NCBI GenBank assembly: GCA_024138025.1
Contig: JAMXBD010000394.1
Location: 310,001-374,000, forward strand
Source of the DNA: Combretum micranthum
Lineage: Eukaryota; Streptophyta; Magnoliopsida; Myrtales; Combretaceae
DNA: 64,000 nucleotides
Reading direction: 5' to 3'
A program made the position numbers and the translations under genes. Each line of letters begins with the position of its first letter. Within the stretch, counting starts at the first letter, position 1. The notes under the pieces are model-generated. The model ran no database searches, was not told where the DNA came from, and was given only the letters and a program-made list of their open reading frames with translations. Shown piece after piece: positions 46,259 through 58,909 of the stretch.

Positions 46259-46960
46259 TCAGAATTTTGACACAAATTGGGGATCTCGATCCGATACAAT
46301 TCCTGTTGGAACTCCATGCAGTCTCACAATCTCCCTTACATATAGTCGGGCCAACTTCTCCATTGAGTAGGTCATGTTGATGGGGATGAAGTGTGCTGAC
46401 TTGGTGAGTCGATCCACGATTACCCATATGGCATCATATCTAGCTGATGTTCGGGGTAATCCACATACGAAGTCCATTGTAATTTGATCCCATTTCCATT
46501 CCGGTATGGTCAATGGTTTCAAAAGTCCTCCTGGCCTTTGGTGTTCAATATTTACTTGTTGACATACGGGACACTTCATTACGAATTCAACTACGTCCTT
46601 TTTCATACCATTCCACCAAAAGCGACTTTTAAGGTCTTGGTACATCTTAGTACCACTGGGTGTATGGTATATCCCGAGTTATGTGCCTCACTCATAATTT
46701 CCTTTTTCATCTCCTCATCATTTGGTACACATAATCTTCCTTTCATTCTTACTACATCCTCCTCATCTATCTCAAAATCATCGTACCTTCCTCCTTGTAT
46801 CTCACTTTTCAACTTTTGTATGACTTCATCATATCGTTGAGATATTTGATTCTTTCTATCAGAGTCGGCTCCATTACCAAATGGGAAATTTCCATTTCCG
46901 CACTTTGTCCCACAAATTCGATGCTCAGTCTCTCGAATTCCTTTATAAATTCTTTTTAGG
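46259..46960 (-). pseudogene. Integrase N-terminal and core (element F1)
   Basis: 46259-46645 reads [25 protein letters not shown] (second half of the zinc site), [22 protein letters not shown] with the first Asp, and [11 protein letters not shown] with the second Asp. It ends at TGA for Trp, and a further TAG follows before KCMG. The first half of the zinc site and the upstream linker are in another frame (46603-47037), shifted near 46660. Confidence 0.8.
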
Positions 46961-47777
46961 TTGTGAGCATGGCTGCAACTTCTCCGTGGTTCTTTCGACT
47001 CAAAGCATCTGCTACCGCATTCACTCTTCCAGGGCAATAATTTATTCCAAGATCATAGTCTTTGATCAACTCCAACAATCTTCTTTGCCTCATATTCAAT
47101 TCCTTTTGTGTAAATAAATACTTGAGGCTCTTATGGTCCGTATAAATCTCGCATCTCTGTCCATATAGGTAGTGCCTCCAAAGCTTGAGAGCGAAGACAA
47201 CTGCGGCTAACTCAAGATCATGTGTCGGGTAATTTTGTTCATGCGGCCTCAACTGCCATGAAGCATAGAAATTACCTTCCCTTCTTGCATAAGCACGCAT
47301 CCTAAGCCATTTCTTGACGCATCACTATAGACGGTATATGGCTTTTCCGGATTAGGTAAGTTTAAAATTGGAGCAGATACCAATTGTTGCTTTAACTCTT
47401 GGAAACTTTGTTCCTTCTTCTCATTCTAAATGAACCTTTCATTCTTCCGGGTCAACTGAGTTAGTGGCTTAGCTATTTTTGAGAAATCTTACACGAACTT
47501 CCTGTAATAGCCAGCTAATCCAAAAAAATTTCTAATCTCAGTCACCGTCCTTGGTTGTTTCTATTCCATTACGGCCTTAATCTTTTCAGGATCTACTGAC
47601 ATTCCTTTCCCTGAGATAACATGTCCTAGAAAAGATATTTGGTCTAACCAAAAGTCACACTTCATTTGGCATATAACTTATGCTCCCTTAAGGTTTGTAA
47701 TGCCATTCTTAGATGTTCTTTGTGTTGCTCCCGTGTTTTAGAATAGACCAAAATATCATCAATGAAGACAATCACGC
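46956..47777 (-). pseudogene. RNase H and RT C-terminal half (element F1), cut by H
   Basis: 46956-47300 reads RNase [59 protein letters not shown]. Upstream, 47330-47777 is RT connection, thumb and palm in broken frames. The FIDD catalytic codons lie at 47755-47766. The reading stops at 47777, where H is inserted in the codon just before VIVFIDD. Confidence 0.8.
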
Positions 47778-48451
47778 TGTAAACCCCAGTTTTTCTAGTA
47801 ACCAAGATAACTCAAGAATCGAAATAAAAAACCCTAAACGAATAGCTTAAGATTGGAGTGAGAACTACGAACCCTAAATCCGGCTTTTCTTCAGTTTCCA
47901 ATTAAGAAACTTTTATAAGAAAATTTAATTTTGAACATAGTTCTTGATTATATTTCAAACCAAGAAAAGATCAGATTTTGAGAAAATTTTGATTCCGGGC
48001 TTTCCCGAGGCCCATTACAGAAAAATGTGCCTCGAAACTTGAATTTCAAAAATTTACTTGTGAATACTCATTTGAATTGAAATTTAATAAGGATTTCAAA
48101 AATATAAATTTCATAATTTTTTAGTTTATGAAAAATACAGCTATAGCCTTTTTATTCGTATTTTCTTACTACCGGTAATTAAGTTGTCTTGATTACTATT
48201 CATTACTATTCACAAGTACAACCTACTACTCAAAAGTACACCCTATTCTTACAACCTTACAACCACTCAATCACATTTTCTTTTCCAAAGACTTTTGTCT
48301 CTAAATAATTATTTCAATTGATGACAATTAGTACTCAAATCAATCAAAACATGTCACATAAAAATCAAAACCCCAACCCCCCCATGAACTCCTTTGTGCA
48401 ATTCTTTTTTTTTTTTACTTATTTTATCCCATTTATCCTAATTTCATTTCC

Positions 48452-48459
48452 TATATAAA
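48452..48459 (+). promoter_or_regulatory. LTR TATA box (element H)
   Basis: TATATAAA followed by a CT-rich leader (TCTTCTCTCTCTCACTTC). It is the likely Pol II promoter, roughly 670 bp into the LTR. Confidence 0.65.
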
Positions 48460-50738
48460 CTACATCTTCTCTCTCTCACTTCATTCTTCTCATTTTTCAA
48501 ACTTTCCAAAGGTAAAAAGCTCTCAAATTCTCTCCCTCTCACACTCCATTGCCGTGAGCCTTAGTGCTCCTACACACACACACACAACTTTCTTTTTTTT
48601 TTTCTTCATTTGTCTCCTATTTTACTTTAAGTAAAAGAACTTTTGCTCCTTCTACTCATAGATCCTTGTAATGACAAGGATATTCTTGGATATTTCCAAC
48701 TAAATGTCCCCATGATCTCTTGCTAGGGACAAGGAAATATCAATACGAGAATACCAAACCATCACAAAGTAGATCTTGCATTTAAAGGAGCTTTCATGTT
48801 ATAAACTTCATGATCATCCATCTAAAAGTATTTTGAACAAAAGATCTTTCATAAAAATGTAGTTTTTATGATTTCAAAACCTATTTAAGCACTTAAGATA
48901 GTAGATCTATCATTACCACTCATATTCATGTAGGCATTTAAGATCTCATCTTTATTCTGAGTTTATGTGCATTAATGGTCATCAATACTTTTGTCTTGAG
49001 TAAATAACCTTGCTAGTACATATATCTATAGGTAGATGAGTTAATGAAACCAAAACGGAAAACATTTCAAGAAATGAGCTAGTGTAAATTCGGATGACTT
49101 GAAAAACCTAGTTTAAAAACCCTTTTATCAACTTCTAAACATGTATTTTACAAGAAAAATGAAGCCTATAGGTGATAGATAATGTTTGATGATATTTCTC
49201 ATGAGTTTAAATGAGTTTTTACCAAAGAAAATATTTAAAACAAGAGATGAAGTCCAATAGAAGTTTTGAGTTGAAAGTCTTGTAGGCTAAATTCGTAATA
49301 ATGAAGAGATGGTTAGAAAACACTAGTTTTCCAACTTCAAAAATGGTATTTTCTTAAATAAATGGAGTCCTTAGGGTATAGGTAAAATAACTACTTAAAG
49401 TTTTAAGTATAAAATGCATTTTTCTTAAAAGAATCAACTTAAAAATAAATTTTGCTAAATTCGGATTTTTGTAACCACCCTATATAAGACTCACTTAAAA
49501 GTTTATAAATGAAGATTTAATCAAAGAAATAAAGGCCTTAGGATATAGCTAATATAAGGGTCAAAATTTCTTTAAAGAAAGTGAAGTTTTCCTAAAGAAA
49601 ATCCTTATAATACATAAGTGTGAACAAGTGTAGCAAATTTATTTGTTAAATAATGGCATGAAATAGTGTCCTAAGATAAAGGTTATTTAAATTCTTTAAA
49701 TCTAAAATGTTATAAGAACTTAGGCACCTAAGAGTTCATATCATGACATTCTTGATAGGGAAATTCATTACCAGGTATTTAGTTTCATTTTTCACTTAGG
49801 AATCTCACGAGCACTCATGAAAATCGCATTTCCGGAATCAACATAACCACTGGACAGATCTGATCCTTCATTTCCGAGGCTTAGATATTTTCAAAACTCA
49901 TTTAAAATTCATAATTAGAAAGCTCTTTCGAAGAAGATAGCAATCGATATAAAATTTGTGAAATTCCGAGTTAAAACGACCAAGTTATGGCCATTTTAAA
50001 TCGGAACTTCGGAAATGACGCGAATTTCGATTTCACTAAGTTATCTTAGAGTTTTTGGTGTTCTTAGATGGTAAAATACTTATTAGTGTGTTTCTTTTGT
50101 GATTAGGCAAACTCGAGGAGGTTGAATCCTTACCTCCGGACTATTACTATTAGAGACCGGCAAACCCATGGCTGAGTGAGTTTCTCTTCCCGATTCATTT
50201 ATTGATAATTAGTGCACTAGAATGTAGGCCAAATGAATTGAATATGTATGATGGGGAATAATGGGAAATTGTATGTTGTTGATGATGTGAGAACTCAAAA
50301 TAAGAATATCAAAACCGGGTGATAAATTCTAGTTATGTAGTTTAGTTATGATGGTTGTTTGAGAAATTGTTTGATTGCTTGAATAAAATGACCTAATCAA
50401 CTATTCGGACCAATGCCAAATTTGACATGTGCATATCATAATGGGAAGGAGCATTAGCATTGTTCAGTTAATCGTAATCCATAAACGAGATTAATTGTTC
50501 GGTTAATCGTGATCCAGAAACGAAATAATTATTCGGTTACCAGGTAACCATAAGCGGCATAAAGTTAATACCGCAGTATTCGTTAATCTGCTAACCCGGG
50601 ATGGAGGGCGCAAGTCCATCCACATATGATTTCCGGATAGTCATATGTATGTTATTCTCATGTGTTTGGTGCATTCACTTGCTTGATTAATCACTTGCTT
50701 GAATTGTTGTGACATAAATGTTATTGTGGGAGATTTCA

Positions 50739-50785
50739 CTCACTAAGCTAGTAGCTTACATCCCTCCAGTTTATTTCTTTTGCAG
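50739..50785 (+). promoter_or_regulatory. Splice-acceptor-like signal in LTR (element H)
   Basis: CTCACTAAGC (50739-50748) followed by TTATTTCTTTTGCAG ending at 50785. It is the plus-strand counterpart of the site in T, and one of the best-looking acceptors in the series because of its T-rich run. Confidence 0.45.
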
Positions 50786-51164
50786 CTACCCAATTTATGG
50801 CTTAGGTAGCGTAACCCGACTATGCAGGTACAAGAGCTAGGAGTTTCCCTTAGAAGTTGGAATTTTTGTTTAGATTTCCACGGAAAACTTTTCAGACTTT
50901 GGATGAATGTATAAGGACATTCTTTTGCGGGGGAATGCCCCTTAGTAGATGTAATGTTTAATTATGTTCATGAGTTATATCCTACTGTTAAGGTATGCCA
51001 AATTAAGTTTTTATCTCTATTTGGACTTGTATTCTATTATCGTAAAGGTACGCCTTACATCTATATGAGACCCCCGAAGGACTAAGGCGGTAATTCGGGA
51101 ATCTTATATGGCATGTGGCGGACTGTTACGTTTAGCATATCTTATGGGGCGTGACAGTTTAAGT

Positions 51165-51176
51165 TGGTATCAGAGC
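51165..51176 (+). other. Primer-binding site of element H
   Basis: TGGTATCAGAGC, 8 bases after the LTR end. Complementary to initiator tRNA-Met. It shows that 47778-51156 is a 5' LTR and not a solo LTR. Confidence 0.92.
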
Positions 51177-51282
51177 ACTAAGTTATTAAGCATGACAATA
51201 GAGTTTAAAATTGAACCTAGAATTAAGCAATTAGGTTAAATTGGAGTTAAAGCTAGGCTAATTAGTAGTTTTCTTGTTGTAG

Positions 51283-52352
51283 ATTTCCTTGGGTGAAACT
51301 CGTGAAAGGGCTAGAAATTTCACTAAAAGCACCAATGAAATCATGGTGGAATATCGACTGAGATTGAGGGTGTTGTGTGAAGATTTTGCATTAGTGCAAC
51401 GACCTAGAACCTTAAAGGAATTGTATAACTTATGGAAAGAGGGTTTAAGATATACGAGATGGGCATCGGTGATAGATCAACTAAGATATGATCCAATTAG
51501 AAGGAGAAGATGGACTATGATGGAGACTATCTATACCCTGAAAAGGGTAATGGTGGAGTATGCTAATGAACCAACGATGAGAGAAGCCACTTTTATCTTG
51601 AAGAACAAAGGGAATCCCACCCATCCAAACTTTAGGATGTGGCATGGTATAGGACCCCTTTATGTGCATGCCCATGATGATCTTTTTGACCATAGGGAGT
51701 GGAACTTTGCTGATGTCAAAAATCACATAGTATGGCAAGCCAGATATCTTGACCTTATACCATTTTTAGGAGGAGCTTTAGCCCTACAAGCAAGAGATGA
51801 AGGAGTGCAAATGATTGATGCCTCGGCTGTTGAAGGGGAAGATGTGAACGAAGGGAATAATGAGGAAGAGGATAATGATGTGGATGATTCCGAGGAGGAG
51901 GAGGATCCCGAGGAGGATCCAAATTGGCAAGAAGAAGAAATACCTAGAACCCCTACCCTTCCAGCCATAGCTCCAGAACATCCCAACCAATTACCAGAAC
52001 AAATTGTATGGGATTTTGATAAAGATCTTGATATACCTAATAGTGGAAGAATGGAACCACAGTTCGACCCTAACATTTGGAAGGATATCTACCCGGTAGG
52101 TGAGCGTCCCCCTGAGGTTGATGCCATAGCCCCCGAGCTGGTAGTTCAGGAACCTTTGCAGAGAATAGATGGAGATGAGGAGATGATGAGGGAAGCTGGG
52201 GATAGAGTGAACAGATTATGGGATGAAGCTGGGAGAGAATTGAGGATAGAAGTTGGCAATAGGAACACATTTAATGATGGAGTTAATGAAGAAGAAAGAA
52301 ATCAAGAGATGAGGGAAGAAGAAGAAGAGGAAGAAGACGAACCGGAGCCCTT
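51283..52352 (+). CDS. Extra ORF of element H (unrecognised, truncated by LTR L)
   Basis: About 356 uninterrupted codons between the PBS and where gag should follow. The N-terminal 150 residues align with T's extra ORF: ISLGETRERARNFTKSTNE, YRLRLRVLCEDF, RPRTLKELYNLWKEGLRY, TFILKNKGN, GIGPLYVHAHDDL. Then a WQARYLDLIPFL segment, a long Asp/Glu-rich stretch (about residues 185-225), a Pro-rich part and an acidic end (EEEEEEDEPEP). No signal peptide, zinc knuckle or protease motif. The homology begins at 51283, right after TTCTTGTTGTAG; that TAG is in frame. The first in-frame ATG is 51343. The C-terminus is lost at 52352; the frame runs on into LTR L to a stop at 52377. Function unknown. Confidence 0.7.
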
Positions 52353-55300
52353 TGTCACGCCCCAAGGGGTACCCTAAACGTGGCAGTCCGCCATACACAA
52401 TACTAAAGCCTAGGAATGACTACCTTAGTCACGCAAAGGCTTTCATATCATGTACAAGGCGTACATCACAACCAAGGGAACGCATCGGAGTAGCACAATT
52501 TACATCGATAATAAATAAGTAACAAGGCAAAGAAAATACTTATCATAAAACATACATATTGCACTCTAATTCTTAGGGGCATATCCCACTTCAAATAAAT
52601 ATACATCACTTACCATATAGGTCATTTCATATAAAGATCCTTACAACATTACTTCATCTTATGATCTCATTTCCTTCATAGAAGCTTAACCATCCATCTA
52701 TGACTTCCTTAATGTCATGATCCTCAATTTAAGCCACGGGTATACCTGTTTCAATAAAATCTATAAGGATATAAGCTACAACTAGCTTAGTGAGATATTC
52801 CTTTTCATTCGCACCATATTTTCAAACAAGTTTATTTATTTAATCATACATATGCTATGCATACAATGCAATAATTACATGATTATGCAATTATATATAG
52901 TTATCCGAAAACCACATATAGAACGGATTTACCCCTCCGTATCAAAGGTTAGGGAATCGGGGTTGAAGGTCCTCGACCTTCTACTACTAGTCCCTAGGTC
53001 CTCACCCACAGCGTTCGGTTGGCTCGGCTTCGAACCTAGAGTCGCTTTCCCCGAGCGATTTGGATTCTCCAAGAAGGAACATGGCCTGTGGCACCGCACG
53101 ATCATAACCAATCCAACTCTACGCGTAAGAGTAGCAGCCTTCCGAAATATATGTGACTCGATGGATGCTATACGAGAGCATTTTATTTTTCTTAAGCCAC
53201 GCTTATTAAGGTTTATTAGGGGCGATCAATCAATTTAGCAAACAATAAACAGTCATACAAGTAAGTAAACAAAATTATTAAACAAGCGGTTCGAAGTTGC
53301 GTTATTCTTAATTCTCATTTCATACATAAACATAGAATCACACATACATAATCCTGAATTCCCAAATATATATCCATTTTTATCTTTTCTTAGTATACTA
53401 ATGCTGCTACTTTACAAGCACAAGCAAGGTAACGAAATTAGGAGGAATAACTCACTCGTCCATTTTGCGATCTTCTCAGTCGTAGTAATCCTCGGGTAGG
53501 GTAATCTCGTATCTTTCGTCACCTAGACAAAAGAAATACCCAGGATAAGTCTTTCATGAATTTCTATTCTTAGATATTCTAAACTTCTCTTAAAATCACA
53601 GTAAAATTGTATAAGAGGAAATTCCAACTTAAAATGGCCATAACTTACTCATTTTAACTCGAAATTTCGCATATAATATACCGTTTTCTACCTATTCGAA
53701 AAGATCTATCCATTTCTAAGGTTATCTTTGTCATATAAGGTCATTTGGGTTCTGAAAACGTCAGGTACAGATTTAAAATGAATTATTTCTAAACTTTTGC
53801 AAATCCATTTCTAACTCAACTTCATTTTAAAGAGAATCCTTTTGTAAATATATATATATATATATACATATAATTATGAACATATATTTGACAAATATTT
53901 TGAGTATATAGATAAGCTCACTTTATATGCAAAATTTCTAATGGTAGTGTCTCAACAATTTATTTCATAAAATAATTCTTTTTAAAGTGTTAAAACTTAT
54001 TTTGATAAATTCCTTTTCAAGTATTTGGAAGAAGCTTTATATTTTCATTATAAATGAGTATATTCCTATTTTATTTCCTTCATTCCTTTTTCCAAAACAA
54101 GTAAATTTTCCTTTAACCTTAGTCTTTCATAAGTTTTACTTAAATTCAAATTTATTAAAAGTATATTAAGTTGTTGAAAAATCTCTTTATGATTTTGTAT
54201 GTTAGAATGGTTCTTGAGTCTTTTCTTTATTATTTAAAATATAAGTTTTGTTTTCTAAAACTTGTTCTTTTTATTTCTTCCGAAAAGAATCATCTTTATT
54301 GGTAAAATCCATTATTGTTAATCTTACTTTTTATTTATATTCTTTTGAAAATGAGTTCCTTCTTTTTAGAAATTTGAAAATAATAATTTTTCCTAAGTGG
54401 GTTTGTAATTTTATTGGTTGAATTCATCTTAACTTTTAAAAACTAGTTTGTTTCTTAGTTTTGTTATGGAGTTAAAAAGAGTTTATTCTTAAGCTTTCTG
54501 TGAAAACTTTGAAAACTAACAAATTATTTTACTAAAACTTAGGTTAACATAATATAATGAAAATATCTATTTCTTAAGTTTCCTTGCTAAAGATATCTTT
54601 GTTATTTAAGGAAATGTTTGAGAAAAACTCTATTTATGTGTTGTTGATAATAACTCATGATTTTATGAAGAATTACATAATCGAAAATCTAGTTTTTAGT
54701 TCCTTTAAATAAAAATGAAATTCTACTTTTAGATTAGTTGAGACATTAACATTATGTAAATACAAGTATCATGAGCATATAAAGTAATAAGAACATAAGA
54801 AAATACTAAATATAAATAATAAGCAAGAAAAATAAAATATCAAGTATTGGGAACCTTAGCTTCATCAAGGTATCCCGGTCAAGTATTAGAGCCTTAGATT
54901 TATCAAGGCATCCCGAGACTAAGAATGGACTAGTCCGGAAAGATTAAAGAAAATCAATAAAAGATTGTTTTGACTTGATATGGACAAGTCTAAGACTAGA
55001 AAGACTAGTCTTAAAGAAAAGCATGAAATAAACAAATAACAGATGAGCTTATATGCTATAAATAAATATATATACATAATATACATAATATTTTATAACA
55101 AATAATAACAATAATAATAACAACATAATAAAATAGGAAGCTTATGTACAAGAACAAAACATGAACATGTTGTTGCTTTTACTACTCATATGAGTCTCAA
55201 AACAACACCATAGTCATGTTAAGTTACATGACATGAGTGAATAATAGTTGGAAGAAATATTTACCTAAAGTGTGTAAGTGGTATGAATATGGTAGATGGA

Positions 55301-56224
55301 ATGGGTATTATGTGAGTAGTGATATGTGGTAGATAGTTTATGTATGAGGGATGATTTTTGTAAGGAATTGGTTTGAGAGAGTTTTGGTAGAGAGAATTAT
55401 TGAAGAGAGGATTTGTGGAGAGATTTTGAGAGAGTTGGTAGTGAAATGAATTGTGAGAAAGAATGAAAGAGGAAGGGGGTATTTATAGAATTTTGGAGTG
55501 AAAATTAGATGTAATTAAATAAATTGAAAAAAATAAAATTAGATGAAATGGGGAACAAGAGGTGTCGGTTTTGGTCCTTGTGAGGGGGGGAAAATTGATT
55601 TTATTTTATTTGTTTGTGTAATAAAGAAGTAATGTGTAAAGTTGATGTGAATAAAGTTGTATTGGAAATGAAAAAAAAAAATAAGAAAATAGATATGTAG
55701 GTGTAAGAAAAAGGTGTAAGAAAAAATAGAGATAGTGAAATAGTAATGAATAGTAAAAAGTATTATGAATAGTAGACTAGATAATTAAAGTACCGGCAGT
55801 AATAAAAATACGCGTAATAAGGCGATATCTGTAATTTTTAGCTACCAAAAAATTCTAAAACTGATATTTTTGGAATCCTTATATTTTTACTAGTCTATTG
55901 GTATAAACAGAATATTTTTAATATTCCGAGCTCTAGGATACGCTTTTCGAGCACTGATACCGTTTGAGTCTGAAGGACACTCGAAATTTGCGAATATGAT
56001 ATTTTTATGTTACCCTATATTATTACGAACTATTTTAAGTTATTGGCTTAATTTCGTTTTCTAGGGTTTGAGATTGCGGGATTGCCGGATCTTAAATACT
56101 AAGGTTCGTTATAGGCTTTGTTGACTTTTAGGATTCCGTTTTGACTTTCGATTTTATTGAGTTATTCGTAAGACAGTATAATTTTCGAGTTTTGATCGTT
56201 TTATATTTTTAGCTCGACGTATAT
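52353..56224 (-). repeat. LTR L (minus), cut by element F2
   Basis: It starts TGTCACGCCCCAAGG and resembles D and T in its first part. Visible length 3872 bp. Conserved block at 53618-53710, stem-loop region with an extra tandem copy (54855-55015), TATA box at 55480-55487, U3 block at 55800-55990. It is interrupted at 56225 near its presumed U3 end. A TA microsatellite lies at 53848-53866. 53900-54840 is AT-rich with no coding signal. Whether it is a solo LTR or part of an element cannot be told. Confidence 0.8.
55480..55487 (-). promoter_or_regulatory. LTR TATA box (LTR L)
   Basis: TATAAATA on the minus strand next to a C-run, as in the T family. Confidence 0.6.
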
Positions 56225-58804
56225 TGACGCCCCGAAGGGTACCCTAAACGTGGCAGCCCGCCACATATAATATCAAGGCTTAAGAATGGCTACCTTAGTC
56301 ATGCGAAAGCCTTAGTATTATATGTAAGGCGTCTAACACGGTAATAGGAGACGCTTTTGGGAAGCATAGTTTAAGCAAGTAAAGATAAACATACAAGAAT
56401 CCAGAAATAAAGTATATCATATCATAAATAACCAAATGTCTGTTACATAATTTCTTAGGGGCATACCCCCGCTAATTCCAAGGATCGAGATAAACTTCAT
56501 AACATCCAAAATACTACATCAAAGATTTCAAGGGAATTCTAATCTAAGCCTTCGAGTAGATTTCCTCCAAAAGCTTCAATATAAAATGTACACGGATACG
56601 GGAAGACCTCGGGCTCAAAAATAGGTGTTCCTGAGAATACAAATATCTATAGGGGTGTAAGCTTATGGGCTTAGTGAGTAAATCCCAAAATTCATACTCA
56701 AGGAAAATTATCAACCAAGTTTATTATTCAAACATATGGGATGCAACAACCACGTGAGCATACAAGACATATGACTTTCCGGGAATCATATGTTAAATGA
56801 ATTACGCCCTTCATTCGGGGTTGGGTATTCAGGCCAATTACAGCCACAACTTTTAAAAACACTTTTATAGATCTTACCGGCTCCTATACGCCATCAAAAA
56901 CTTGTAGTTATTACAGGCTCCTACTAGCCACCAATTTAAATAGTTCTTACTGGCTCCTACTCGCCACTTACATGATATACCGGTTATGTCTACCACCACT
57001 ATTATACACTTGCCCCACCAATTGTATAGTAGTGAATGCAATGTGACTCAACATATGAAGTGCATGAATAATTTCTTTAATTAAAGTCTAGTAGTTACAT
57101 TTAATTTCTTTCAAGTGATCAACCAATTTCAAACACTTCAAGATATTAATGCACATACAACTTTATTATAAACAAATCGAGTTTCGATATACTTAGTATT
57201 CTTTCAACATATTATCATACACTTCCTTTTGATTTTGCCTAAATTCTAGTGCAACTAATTTTACAAGCACAATCGAGAGTATGAGAAAATTAACGGGAAG
57301 TAACTCACTCAGCCATGACGACACCTTTCTTGAAATGGATGAGTCGTTCGAAATTTCCACTTAATCGTAGTAATCTTCGGGATACGAACAATCCTCCTCG
57401 TGATTATCTAATCAAGAAGAATACCCAAAATGAGTATTTCATGAAATTTCTCTTCTTGAAGATTCTAATCTTTTCTTAAAATTGTGGTAAAATCGTATAA
57501 GGGGAAATTCCAACTTAAAATTGCCATAACTTGCTCATTTTAACTCGGAATTTCGCGTATAATATATCATTTTCTACCTACTCGAAAAGATCTATGCATT
57601 TCTAAGCTTATTTCCATAAAACTAAGTCGCTTGAGTTCCGAAAAGGTAGCGACCAGATTTGCCACGAATTTACAAACACTTGTTTTCTTTCTTGTAAACA
57701 AAGCTCATTTGAAAAGATAAATATTTCAATTATTTTGTAAACTTTTGAAAGGTATATATATATATATCTGTAATGACTTATAACAAATGTATGAAGTAAA
57801 TGAAGTTGTCTCAACTTATAAAAAAAAAGGTTTTAAAAGACTTTGAACTTGAGATTCTTTTGAATATTTATTTTACTTTTGAAAGATCTTGAGTTTATTG
57901 AGATGAATATTCTTTTTCTAATTTTAATCTTTCTTTAAATTCTTAAGGTGTGGTTTTATTTTCAAAACTTGGATTCAAAAAGTAATAAAATGACAATTTT
58001 TTGTTTCTTGTAATGATTCCAAAAGAATATTTCTTGATGAAAGATAAGTTTTCATAAAACCTTTTGTTTATGTAAGAAAAATCATTCCCATGCATGTTCA
58101 TGGGTTTTTGAGAAATCCATTTTCCATATTTATTTCTTTAGAAAGAATCTTTAATTCAAGAAAACACTTTCTCATTTATTTTTGTTGAGACAAAAACATT
58201 ATGTTCATGCATGAATATGAATCATAAGCTATAGAAATATAAAGTAAAATAAAAACTTGAAAGCTTAAGTAAATCAAGTATTGGGACCTTAGCTTCATCA
58301 AGGTACCCCGGGACTAAGAAAAGACTAGTCTCGAAAAGAAAAGAAAGAGAAATTGTTTTGACTTGATGAGGACAAGTCTAAGACTAGAATGACTAGTCTT
58401 AAAATCAATCTTGAAATAAATCGCGATAAGTAAATAAATTTCATGAAAGATAAATAAATTGCAAGATAATGAGCTTATATGCTCTAAATAGTATATAGCT
58501 ATATAGATATTTAGTAATAAATAAAGGAAATAAAAGAACATAAAGGAACATAAAGAGATTGATATTATGAACAAAAACAAAGTATGAATCCAATATTGCT
58601 TTCTTAACCTTCATGGTTTTAGAAAACATACACTAAGCTCATACTAAGTAGATGAACATGAAGAATTCTTGAGAAATTTCTTACCTAAAGGAAACTAAAC
58701 TTAAGAAGACTTCTTGAGAGAACTCTTGAGAGAAATTGGAGAGAAATTTTTGTAGAGTAACTTTAGAGAAGAAGAGGTGTGAAAGAAGTGAAGGTATGAA
58801 GGGG

Positions 58805-58812
58805 TATTTATA
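58805..58812 (-). promoter_or_regulatory. LTR TATA box (element F2)
   Basis: TATAAATA on the minus strand in the conserved context. Confidence 0.6.
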
Positions 58813-58878
58813 GGAAAATGTGGGAGATAATTTGTGCTAATTAAATAAATGGAAAATAAAACAATTTTGAGGCATCGA

Positions 58879-58909
58879 GGGGGGGTGGGGGGGGGGGGGG
58901 GGGGGGGGG
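58879..58909 (-). repeat. G-run (7 + 23) in U3 of F2
   Basis: Seven G, one T, then 23 G on the plus strand (C-run in the sense direction), about 70 bp upstream of the TATA box. It sits at the same U3 site as the 30-C run of LTR B. The exact length may be unreliable. Confidence 0.85.

Larger units (their letters stand above)
42070..47777 (-). mobile_element. Element F1: chromovirus, left part (interrupted by H)
   Basis: Minus-strand element of a family related to A/T. It has a complete 3' LTR (42070-45389), PPT, chromodomain, integrase, RNase H and the last part of RT. It is interrupted at 47777 by element H, 11 bp upstream of the FIDD codons. Its 5' half should lie to the right of this window. 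The first base pair of the LTR is TA, not TG (TATCACGCCCC), so the terminus has mutated. Confidence 0.88.
47778..51156 (+). repeat. 5' LTR of element H
   Basis: 3379 bp from TGTAAACCCCAG to GGGGCGTGACA. U3 block at 47990-48180, C-run at 48374-48380, TATA box at 48452-48459, CT-rich leader, (AC)n near 48577-48588, conserved block at 49920-50010, acceptor-like site near 50739-50785. No gene. Confidence 0.92.
47778..52352 (+). mobile_element. Element H: 5' part (LTR, PBS, extra ORF), cut by LTR L
   Basis: Plus-strand element inserted in F1's RT. It has a full 5' LTR (47778-51156), the PBS and an extra ORF, then ends at 52352 where LTR L starts in the opposite orientation. gag-pol and the 3' LTR are outside the window. 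The LTR is similar to solo LTR B, and the PBS with its GTTTAAGT spacer is the same as in T. The expected TSD copy at its left is CACGC (47773-47777); the partner is not visible. Confidence 0.88.

Noticed and set aside
48511..48520. CAAAG followed by GTAAAA in H as the leader splice donor
   Set aside because: Plausible by shape, but the equivalent positions in B and D lack GT, so there is no cross-family support.
52852..53238. 128-codon plus ORF in LTR L
   Set aside because: It lies on the strand opposite to the LTR's transcription. Related LTRs (D at about 14100-14400) do not keep the frame.
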